This document shows, piece after piece, positions 1 through 6,438 of a DNA stretch of 13,123 nt (its first letter is position 1; every line of letters starts with the position of its first letter). The DNA lies in contig CAJLGN010000012.1 in the NCBI GenBank assembly GCA_905206195.1, forward strand, positions 1 through 13,123, written 5' to 3'. Under the pieces are notes generated by a model. That model saw only the letters and a list, made by a program, of their open reading frames with translations. It made no database searches and had not been told where the DNA came from. A program made the position numbers and the translations under genes. The stretch comes from an uncultured Roseburia sp. Its GTDB lineage: Bacteria > Bacillota > Clostridia > Lachnospirales > Lachnospiraceae.

Positions 1-30
1 GCTGTTTGTACCGCTGTTCTCGCGGTCAGC
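1..30 (-). other. Stem-loop at the 5' end of a transcript leaving the left edge
   Basis: Read on the minus strand, the segment pairs GCTG with CAGC and ACCGC with GCGGT, with a 7-base loop and a 5-base bulge (ACAAA). It begins about where transcription from the promoter at 37-65 should start, so it would sit at the extreme 5' end of that transcript, where such hairpins can protect RNA or affect translation. The gene itself lies outside the window. Role is inferred. Confidence 0.35.
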
Positions 31-36
31 TTGTTT

Positions 37-65
37 ATATTATCATCTATATTTGTGAATGTCAA
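37..65 (-). promoter_or_regulatory. SigA-type promoter for an unseen gene to the left
   Basis: On the minus strand there is a perfect -35 box TTGACA (60-65), a 17-base spacer, and a -10 box TAATAT (37-42, 4 of 6 matches) preceded by TG one base upstream, an extended -10. It points out of the left edge of the window, so the gene it serves is not visible. An inverted-repeat cluster lies just upstream of the -35 box (97-146) and could be its operator. Confidence 0.6.
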
Positions 66-96
66 CACCATTTCCCACCTTTTGAAAAAGTAAGTC

Positions 97-146
97 TTTT
101 GTCGATAATTATTCCAATTGCACATACAATTATCGACAATTGTATG
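97..146. repeat. Overlapping inverted repeats, possible operator
   Basis: TTGTCGATAATT (99-110) and AATTATCGACAA (128-139) are perfect 12-base inverted arms separated by 17 bases. The right arm also takes part in a second perfect palindrome, CATACAATT (123-131) with AATTGTATG (138-146), separated by ATCGAC. The two stems share bases and are mutually exclusive if the region is transcribed. The cluster lies between the 3' end of radA and the promoter at 37-65. The arms are AT-rich with no clear U-tract, which suits a protein-binding operator better than a terminator. I do not recognise the site as that of a known regulator. Confidence 0.5.
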
Positions 147-151
147 CTTCC

Positions 152-188
152 AAAAAAGTGAATGACAGCGAAATGAGCCCATTCATTT
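152..188 (-). terminator. Weak terminator candidate after radA
   Basis: On the minus strand, 15 bases or so past the radA stop, TGAATG and CATTCA form a 6-base perfect stem (arms 180-185 and 159-164) with a long loop, followed by a run of six T (152-157). Flanking A/T pairs extend the stem past one mismatch. The stem is AT-rich and the loop is large, so termination may be weak. Confidence 0.35.
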
Positions 189-202
189 ATAATTCCTGCT
201 TC

Positions 203-1570
203 CTACTGCATTATATATCCCGTTGCGTCTTTGATATTGCGGACACCCACCATCTTAATTCCTTTGATCTCCTTCAAATTCTCACGGCATACTTCCGGCA
301 GAATACAGGTATCAAAACCAAGCTTTTTCGCCTCAAGTACACGCTGTTGGGCCATGCTCACCGCACGCACCTCTCCACTAAGCCCCACCTCCCCAAAACA
401 GATCGTCTTTTCATCTACAGCTCTGTCTTTGTAACTGGAAATCAGAGCCAACAGGATTCCGAGGTCAATCGCAGGTTCATTCATCCGGATACCACCTGCT
501 ATATTCACGTAGGCATCGCAACTTCCAAGCTGCAGCCCCATTCTCTTTTCCAACACTGCCAGTAAAAGATTCACTCGGTTAAAATCTGTTCCAGCCGCAG
601 TTCTTCGCGGAATTCCGAGATTGCTGTGGCACACGAGCGCCTGTATCTCTAGAAGAATCGGTCTGCTTCCCTCTATGGAACAAGCCACCACAGAGCCTGA
701 GGCCCCTTCCGGCTTGCCGCTCAGCATATACTCCGACGGATTCTCCACCTCAGTGAGCCCGTCCTGCCGCATCTCAAATACTCCAATCTCATTGGTTGAA
801 CCGAAACGATTTTTCACGCCGCGCAAAATACGGTAGGCAGCATGCCTGTCCCCCTCAAAATAGAGCACGGTGTCCACCATGTGCTCCAAAACTCTCGGTC
901 CGGCAACCGTGCCTTCCTTTGTCACATGGCCAACAATAAAAATGGATATCCCACTCTTTTTTGCGATCTGCATCAGCACTCCGGTGGACTCTCTCACCTG
1001 GGAGACGCTCCCCGGCGCTGATGAAATCTCTTCATTGTACATAGTCTGAATAGAATCGATCACTACCACCTGTGGCTTCTCCCGATCGATAACCCTCTGA
1101 ACAATATCAAGATTTGTCTCGCAGAGCAGCGTCAAAGTATCCTGAAACGTTCCGATTCTCTGCGCCCGAATCTTAATCTGTCGAAGTGATTCCTCCCCCG
1201 ATATATAGAGCACTCGAAGCTTCTGCTCCGCAAGGTTTCTGCACACCTGTAACAGGAGTGTGGACTTACCGATACCTGGATCACCTCCGACCAATACCAG
1301 AGAGCCCGGCACGATTCCACCGCCCAGCACTCGATCCAGCTCCCTCATATCCGTCGACACACGGTCCTCCTGCGCTGTCTCGATCTCCGAGAGCGGCACT
1401 CCCCTGACGGTGTCATCTCCGCTTATTTTCCCCTTTCCAACACTTTTTTTATCAATTACCTCCTCCACAAACGTATTCCACGCATGACACCCCGGGCATT
1501 GTCCCATCCATTTTGAGGATTCATGCCCACAATCTTGGCAAAAATATACGGTCGCCTTTCCCTTCGCCAT
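203..1570 (-). CDS. radA: DNA repair protein RadA (Sms)
   Basis: RadA is a RecA-like ATPase and helicase that helps process branched recombination intermediates in DNA repair and natural transformation. The 455-residue protein shows all family landmarks: an N-terminal zinc finger with C11-x2-C14 and C25-x2-C28, the Walker A motif GDPGIGKST (about 96-104), Walker B VVVIDS (about 168-173), the RadA-specific KNRFG motif (253-257), and a C-terminal Lon-like domain (about 280-455) with no protease role expected. I chose the ATG at 1570 because AAGGAG sits 5 bases upstream and MAKGK...YFC matches the usual RadA start; an in-frame GTG at 1648 would add 26 unlikely residues that fall inside the intergenic hairpin. 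In Bacillus and many Clostridia radA follows clpC directly; here two genes lie between them. Confidence 0.96.
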   Translation of the reverse strand: MAKGKATVYFCQDCGHESSKWMGQCPGCHAWNTFVEEVIDKKSVGKGKISGDDTVRGVPLSEIETAQEDRVSTDMRELDRVLGGGIVPGSLVLVGGDPGIGKSTLLLQVCRNLAEQKLRVLYISGEESLRQIKIRAQRIGTFQDTLTLLCETNLDIVQRVIDREKPQVVVIDSIQTMYNEEISSAPGSVSQVRESTGVLMQIAKKSGISIFIVGHVTKEGTVAGPRVLEHMVDTVLYFEGDRHAAYRILRGVKNRFGSTNEIGVFEMRQDGLTEVENPSEYMLSGKPEGASGSVVACSIEGSRPILLEIQALVCHSNLGIPRRTAAGTDFNRVNLLLAVLEKRMGLQLGSCDAYVNIAGGIRMNEPAIDLGILLALISSYKDRAVDEKTICFGEVGLSGEVRAVSMAQQRVLEAKKLGFDTCILPEVCRENLKEIKGIKMVGVRNIKDATGYIMQ

Positions 1571-1591
1571 CCTGACTCCTTCCACAAAACA

Positions 1592-1650
1592 ATGTGCCGA
1601 CTTGGCGCTTTCTTTGAAGTTTGCCCCCACAGCACGCCGCATCGGCACAT
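1592..1650 (-). other. Large stem-loop between mcp and radA
   Basis: ATGTGCCGA (1592-1600) and TCGGCACAT (1642-1650) are perfect 9-base inverted arms. After a 3-by-3 internal loop they are extended by GGCG (1604-1607) and CGCC (1635-1638), leaving a 27-base apical loop. On the minus strand the stem is followed by TTGTTTTG, a poor U-tract, and then by the radA ribosome binding site. It begins 7 bases after the mcp stop codon. It could be a weak terminator for mcp, a processing site, or a leader element controlling radA. Confidence 0.55.
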
Positions 1651-1657
1651 CATTAGA

Positions 1658-3349
1658 TTAAATTTCAAATTTATCCATAAGTGCAACCATGGTCTCCACC
1701 TGGGCCTTCTGCTGCTCACTTACCGCCGCAGTCTCCTGAGATGTCGCAGAATTGTTGTCTACCACTGCAGACACCTGCGTAATGCTTGCATTGACCTCCT
1801 GCATATGTTCCACATCCCGCACAAGCATCTTGGCAATCTCTCCCATCCGCTCAGTTGCCTCTCTCGCTCCGTCCATTACCTGATCCATATTCTCCGCGGT
1901 CTCATCTGCAATGGCAATTCCTTTTTCTACTGCCTCAATCGTCGTGCCGATCAGCTCTGTGGTTCTTCTCGCAGCCTTTCCAGATTCCTCAGCAAGATTC
2001 TTCACCTGCTCTGCCACAACAGCAAAACCTTTTCCTGCCTCCCCGGCTCTCGCCGCCTCAATCGCCGCGTTCAATGACAACAAATTTGTCTGTGATGCGA
2101 TGTCCTCGATTGCTCCAATAATCGTCCCAATCTGTTCTGAGCACTTGCTGATTTCTCCGATGGCGCCTTTTAACTCTTGCATCTTCGCATATCCTGTCTG
2201 CAAGGTTGCCCCGGCCTTCGAAGCAACTCTGACGGACTCCTCCGCCTCGACTGCATTGTGCTCCATGCTCTTTGACATATCCTCGATCACGGTTACCAGA
2301 TCAGACACCTGTCCCGCTTGTGTAGTGCTTCCCTCTGCCAAATCCTCAGCTGCACATGCCAGCTGCTCAGATCCTCTGTTGATCTGTCCTGAGACATCCC
2401 GGATTGTCAGAAGCGTCTCGCGCATCTTCTCACTGATTTTCAAGAAAGATCTCTTAATTCTCCCAAATTCTCCGACATACTCTTTCTGTACGTCAATATT
2501 GTAATTGCCACTGCCCATCTGCTCCAGCGTCTCAGATATTTCCTCGATCATATCATGCAGATTCTGCTTCATCTCGCCGATTGCCGTCACCATGACCCCC
2601 ACCTCGCTGTCATCCTGCCTGAGGTCGAGCTTGGAGCTGAAGTCACCCTGCACAAGAGTGCCCATCTCCACCGACACCTTCTCGATGGGATCGAGCAGTT
2701 CTTTTTGTGTAAACTTGATGATGTTGATAATTCTTATAATGACATAGATAAATGAGATAACAAACAAGATCTCTATCACAATCTGGACAGTCCCAATCAT
2801 GGATATCTGATCGCTCTTACGCTCCTGAATCTGACGGATTCCCTTGTCTGTCTCCACGTTAATCTCCGACACCGTATTCTGGTATTCCGCGCTGAACACA
2901 TAACTTTGAGCCTTCGCGGTATCACCTTTTGCAGCGTACGCCATCGCCTCTTCCTCCAGGGGAACCAACCTCTCCGACATCTGAGCGATCCTGTCAAGTA
3001 TCGCCCACTCCTCGTCGGTGATATCGCGTTTGCTCAACTCCTCCAATGCAATATCACGATTGCGATCCTGGTTCAACTCCTTCATATAGTCGTCATAAAA
3101 CTTCTGGTCTCCCGTGACTGCGTAGGACTGCACCGCATATGTCAGGGTCTTAGAACCAAGGCGGTACTGATTGAGCGACATCATAGAACTAATCTGTCCA
3201 CTCTGTGCCCATGACAACATAAAATTTGCCAATACAAGAGTCAACAGGAGTACCATCTCCAAACCAATTGCAAAAAGCGACTGTATCACCAACTTCCGAA
3301 GTTGTGCTGCCTGACCATTTTTCTTCATTTTCTTTTTCTCATTTGTCAT
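1658..3349 (-). CDS. Methyl-accepting chemotaxis protein, four-helix-bundle sensor
   Basis: This 563-residue transmembrane chemoreceptor would pass ligand signals to CheA/CheW. Visible layout: a short basic cytoplasmic start, TM1 (about 24-46), an extracytoplasmic helical sensor of the 4HB type (about 47-183), TM2 (about 184-208), a HAMP linker (about 209-267), a second HAMP-like segment (about 268-318), then the long helical signalling domain with the near-invariant hairpin tip around EDIASQTNLLSLNAAIEAAR (415-434) and GKGFAVVAEQVKNLAEES. The C-terminus ends DKFEI with no NWETF-type CheR tether. The ATG at 3349 has AAGGAGG at a good distance. No other che or flagellar gene is in the window. 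A strong terminator lies just upstream, so expression needs readthrough or a promoter I cannot see. The ligand is unknown. Confidence 0.95.
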   Translation of the reverse strand: MTNEKKKMKKNGQAAQLRKLVIQSLFAIGLEMVLLLTLVLANFMLSWAQSGQISSMMSLNQYRLGSKTLTYAVQSYAVTGDQKFYDDYMKELNQDRNRDIALEELSKRDITDEEWAILDRIAQMSERLVPLEEEAMAYAAKGDTAKAQSYVFSAEYQNTVSEINVETDKGIRQIQERKSDQISMIGTVQIVIEILFVISFIYVIIRIINIIKFTQKELLDPIEKVSVEMGTLVQGDFSSKLDLRQDDSEVGVMVTAIGEMKQNLHDMIEEISETLEQMGSGNYNIDVQKEYVGEFGRIKRSFLKISEKMRETLLTIRDVSGQINRGSEQLACAAEDLAEGSTTQAGQVSDLVTVIEDMSKSMEHNAVEAEESVRVASKAGATLQTGYAKMQELKGAIGEISKCSEQIGTIIGAIEDIASQTNLLSLNAAIEAARAGEAGKGFAVVAEQVKNLAEESGKAARRTTELIGTTIEAVEKGIAIADETAENMDQVMDGAREATERMGEIAKMLVRDVEHMQEVNASITQVSAVVDNNSATSQETAAVSEQQKAQVETMVALMDKFEI

Positions 3350-3369
3350 AACTTCTTTCCTCCTTAATT

Positions 3370-3401
3370 AAAAAAGACCTCCCCTTCGGACAGGCCTTTT
3401 T
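3370..3401 (-). terminator. Strong intrinsic terminator after the small unknown gene
   Basis: On the minus strand, five bases past the stop codon at 3407, a stem of 14 paired positions (A5, then GGCCTGTCC against GGGGAGGTC) closes on a GAA loop and runs into T6. Two G-U wobbles favour the minus-strand RNA. The 3' edge is only a few bases from the mcp ribosome binding site, so this hairpin separates the two genes completely or acts as an attenuator in front of mcp. Confidence 0.85.
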
Positions 3402-3406
3402 GTTGA

Positions 3407-3817
3407 TTAACACTTACGGATGTGAACCTCGATCGATTGCTCCCCCAGCTCAACACTGACATTCAACTTTCCACCAAGATTTGTCTTCATCTTCCCGGCA
3501 TTCGTTCCGTCAATTGTGATCTCATATTCTGCTTCATCTTCCAGCTCGACGGTGAACTGAGCATCCTCCGCCCCCTCCACCTGAAATGTCATTCCGGTCT
3601 CCGTCACATTTAGATTGGTAACTGTCGTCCCCGGAACGGATTCGTACACAAACATACCATTGCGCTCCAGCTTTGTAATCTCCTTACAGGTTTTTACTTT
3701 ATAAATATCTCCCTGATGTTCAAAATTATCGAGCTTCGCTTTTGCACTCAGAGAATAATCCCCAAAGCTGATTGTTCCATTCGATTCAGAACGAATTAAT
3801 TCACTAATAACGGCCAT
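3407..3817 (-). CDS. Small conserved protein of unknown function (often labelled endosialidase)
   Basis: A 136-residue acidic, beta-rich soluble protein without signal peptide, membrane segment or visible catalytic motif. I recall close relatives across Lachnospiraceae, with conserved segments like the N-terminal MAVISELIR, ISFGDYSL, YKVKTCKEITKLERNGMF and a C-terminal VELGE, and I recall them carrying the automatic label endosialidase. Nothing here supports an enzymatic role; the length is far below that of phage endosialidases. The ATG at 3817 is preceded by AGGAGG at 5 bases; an in-frame start at 3838 has no ribosome binding site. The gene has its own promoter (3881-3909) and terminator (3370-3401), so it is probably monocistronic, though clpC readthrough is possible. 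Function unknown. Confidence 0.85.
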   Translation of the reverse strand: MAVISELIRSESNGTISFGDYSLSAKAKLDNFEHQGDIYKVKTCKEITKLERNGMFVYESVPGTTVTNLNVTETGMTFQVEGAEDAQFTVELEDEAEYEITIDGTNAGKMKTNLGGKLNVSVELGEQSIEVHIRKC

Positions 3818-3880
3818 CTCATCCTCCTGTGATATCACAGCGCCTGCCGTGACAATCTCTCGTAAAAATATTACATTATC

Positions 3881-3909
3881 ATTATATAATAACCGTGCTC
3901 TGATTTCCA
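3881..3909 (-). promoter_or_regulatory. Promoter of the small unknown gene
   Basis: On the minus strand a perfect -10 box TATAAT (3881-3886) is spaced 17 bases from TGGAAA (3904-3909, 4 of 6 to TTGACA). The -10 lies in the self-complementary ATTATATAAT. The predicted start is about 55-60 bases ahead of the ATG at 3817, in an AT-rich gap after clpC. Confidence 0.6.
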
Positions 3910-3937
3910 GTAGTTTCCCGCATATTTCACTATTTTT

Positions 3938-6394
3938 TTACTTTTCTCCACCCTCAAAAACCAGCACACTCTTTTTTATGGTAACAATGATCCGTTTGCC
4001 CGCCTTTACCTTCCCCGCCAGGATCTCCTCCGCCAGCTTATCCTCGATTTCATTCTGAATCTTTCGGCGCAGCGGTCTCGCTCCGTATTTGGGCTCGTAC
4101 GCCCGATCCACAATATAATTTTTGACGCTGTCCCGCACCACCAATTCTATCTGCAGCTGTTTGTTGCAGCGATCCGATAACTCTTTGATCATAAGACCAA
4201 CAATCTGCTTCATGTCCTCCCGGTTTAGTGAACGGAATACAATCGTCTCGTCAATGCGGTTTAAGAATTCCGGTTTAAAAATCCGGCGCACCTCCTCCAT
4301 CACACTGCCCTTCATCCGCTCATAGTCTTGCTTCTCGTCGCTGTTTGATGCAAAACCGAGCTTTTTCGGCTCCACGATGGCCTGCGCCCCCGCGTTTGAG
4401 GTCATGATGATAATCGTGTTTTTAAAATCCACTTTTCTCCCCTGCGAATCGGTAATGTGACCGTCGTCCAGCACCTGCAACAAGATATTGAACACATCGG
4501 GATGCGCTTTCTCAATCTCATCGAAGAGGATTACAGCGTACGGATTTCTGCGCACCTTCTCGCTGAGCTGTCCCCCCTCCTCGTGCCCGACATATCCGGG
4601 CGGGGATCCAATCATCTTCGACACACTGTGCTTCTCCATATATTCTGACATATCGACCCGAATCATCGCCTGCTCGTTGCCAAAAACAGCCTCCGCAAGC
4701 GCTTTTGATATCTCTGTCTTTCCAACGCCGGTCGGTCCCAAAAACAGGAACGAACCAATGGGGCGCTTGGGATCTTTTAGTCCTACCCGTCCTCTGCGCA
4801 CCGCCTTCGCCACCGCGGTCACCGCCTCCTCCTGTCCAACCACTCTCCGGTGAAGCGTTGTCTCCAATCTCCGAAGCCTTGCAGCTTCTCCCTCCGCAAG
4901 CTTTTTCACCGGGATCTTCGCCCACCCGGATACGATATCCGCAATCTCATCTTCGCCTACAATCAGATTTTTTCGCCCGAGCGCACGTCTTAGCTTCGCC
5001 GAGAGCTGACACTGCGCTTCCTCCAGCGCTTCCCTCTCCGCCTTCACCGCTCTCGCTTCATCCATCGCCCCGCGCATGAGCGCTTCCTCCAGCTCATTTT
5101 CCTTCACCGAGATTCGCTTTTTTATCTCCGCAGCCTCCACAGGGTTTCCCCCAGCCGAGAGACGCACTTTCGCCGCCGCCTCATCCATCAGATCAATCGC
5201 TTTGTCCGGCAGAAAACGGTCATTAATATAGCGCGCGGAGAGCCGGACTGCCGCCTCCAGTGCACCGTCCGTAATTTGCACCTGATGGTGCTTCTCATAC
5301 TGGCTGCGCAGCCCTTTTAAGATCTCCACAGCCTCCTCCTCCGTCGGCTCCTCCACCACAACCGGCTGGAGTCTTCGCTCGAGTGCCGCATCCTTTTCGA
5401 TGTACTTGCGGTATTCCTCTATGGTCGTCGCACCGATCACCTGCACCTCACCTCTGGCGAGCGCAGGCTTTAGAATATTGGAGGCGTCGATTGCCCCCTC
5501 CGCTCCGCCGGCTCCGATGATCGTGTGAATCTCATCGATGAACAGGAGGATATTCCCGGCCCTCGTCACCTCACCGATCACCTTTTTAATGCGCTCCTCA
5601 AACTCACCGCGGTACTTAGAGCCCGCGACGATCCCCGACAGATCCAGCGATACCACGCGCTTTCCAAGTACCGTGTCCGGAACCATACCCATCGTGATGC
5701 GATCTGCGATCCCCTCGACGATCGCCGTCTTACCAACGCCCGGCTCCCCAATAAGGCACGGATTATTCTTGCTTCTCCTACTTAAAATCTGAATTACGCG
5801 GTCAATCTCATCCTGCCTTCCGACAACCGGATCCAGCCTCCCCTCCTGCGCCATCTGTGTGAGGTCTCTGGAATACTGATCCAAAACTGGAGTCCCGGCG
5901 CTGTTTTTTCTCCGTCCCGGCTTTCCGTTCTGAAAATCCTCTTTGTAGAGATTGGCATCCTCACCCATTGCAATCAGCGTGTCCACATACATTTTCTGGA
6001 TATTGACGGACAGTGTGTTGAGCAATCTTGATGCCACGCAGTTCGTCTCCTTTATCATTGAGAGCAAAATGTGCTCTGTCCCGATCTTCTCCGAGTGAAA
6101 GCGCGCCGCCTCCTTTGTGGCACCCTCAATCACCCGCCCCGCGCGGGGGGAATATCCTTCTCCATCCTGCACCATGACGGGCGTCGCAGGAGCAATCAAT
6201 TCCTCGATCAGCTCCAGTATCTTTTCCAGCTCCACACCGTTTTCCCCCAGCACCTGTGCCGCAACACCTGTCCCCTCCTTCAAAAGACCGAGCAGAATAT
6301 GCTCTGTCCCGATATAGTTGTGGTGCAGTGTCTTTGACATCCGCGCCGCGGTATCCATCGCCTTTTTCGCCTTTGCTGTATATGCTGTCTGCAT
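3938..6394 (-). CDS. clpC: ATP-dependent Clp protease ATP-binding subunit ClpC
   Basis: ClpC is a hexameric AAA+ unfoldase that feeds proteins to ClpP for quality control and regulated degradation. The 818 residues show two N-terminal Clp repeats (about 3-70 and 80-145), AAA-1 with Walker A GEPGVGKT (216-223), Walker B LLFIDE (283-288) and pore loop around KYRGEFEER, a short coiled middle domain (about 411-475) typical of ClpC rather than ClpB, and AAA-2 with Walker A GPTGVGKT (553-560), Walker B VILFDE (621-626), pore loop GYVG (600-603) and sensor-2 GARPLRR (771-777). LGF at 679-681 is the expected ClpP-docking loop. The ATG has AGGAGG 5-6 bases upstream. It lies 44 bases after the cohesin gene with no terminator or convincing promoter between them, so it is probably in that operon. 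ctsR, mcsA and mcsB are not adjacent and I see no CtsR heptad repeat. Confidence 0.97.
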   Translation of the reverse strand: MQTAYTAKAKKAMDTAARMSKTLHHNYIGTEHILLGLLKEGTGVAAQVLGENGVELEKILELIEELIAPATPVMVQDGEGYSPRAGRVIEGATKEAARFHSEKIGTEHILLSMIKETNCVASRLLNTLSVNIQKMYVDTLIAMGEDANLYKEDFQNGKPGRRKNSAGTPVLDQYSRDLTQMAQEGRLDPVVGRQDEIDRVIQILSRRSKNNPCLIGEPGVGKTAIVEGIADRITMGMVPDTVLGKRVVSLDLSGIVAGSKYRGEFEERIKKVIGEVTRAGNILLFIDEIHTIIGAGGAEGAIDASNILKPALARGEVQVIGATTIEEYRKYIEKDAALERRLQPVVVEEPTEEEAVEILKGLRSQYEKHHQVQITDGALEAAVRLSARYINDRFLPDKAIDLMDEAAAKVRLSAGGNPVEAAEIKKRISVKENELEEALMRGAMDEARAVKAEREALEEAQCQLSAKLRRALGRKNLIVGEDEIADIVSGWAKIPVKKLAEGEAARLRRLETTLHRRVVGQEEAVTAVAKAVRRGRVGLKDPKRPIGSFLFLGPTGVGKTEISKALAEAVFGNEQAMIRVDMSEYMEKHSVSKMIGSPPGYVGHEEGGQLSEKVRRNPYAVILFDEIEKAHPDVFNILLQVLDDGHITDSQGRKVDFKNTIIIMTSNAGAQAIVEPKKLGFASNSDEKQDYERMKGSVMEEVRRIFKPEFLNRIDETIVFRSLNREDMKQIVGLMIKELSDRCNKQLQIELVVRDSVKNYIVDRAYEPKYGARPLRRKIQNEIEDKLAEEILAGKVKAGKRIIVTIKKSVLVFEGGEK

Positions 6395-6438
6395 GCTTTC
6401 CTCCTACAAACCAGGAATTTCCTTGTCCAAATTTATTC

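Noticed and set aside
1..30. LexA box in the stem-loop at the left edge (GAACAGCGGTAC)
   Set aside because: The right half does not match the GAAC-N4-GTTC pattern, and the bases are better explained by hairpin pairing.
140..565. Plus-strand open frame over the radA 3' end
   Set aside because: It is antisense to a clear radA coding sequence, has no ribosome binding site and no recognisable motif.
1571..1648. Earlier in-frame GTG start for radA
   Set aside because: The extra 26 residues lie in the intergenic stem-loop, do not resemble RadA, and the ATG at 1570 has a much better ribosome binding site.
1571..1657. Cyclic-di-GMP riboswitch, prompted by GGCAAAC on the minus strand near mcp
   Set aside because: The segment is too short and lacks the second helix and tetraloop receptor of that riboswitch class.
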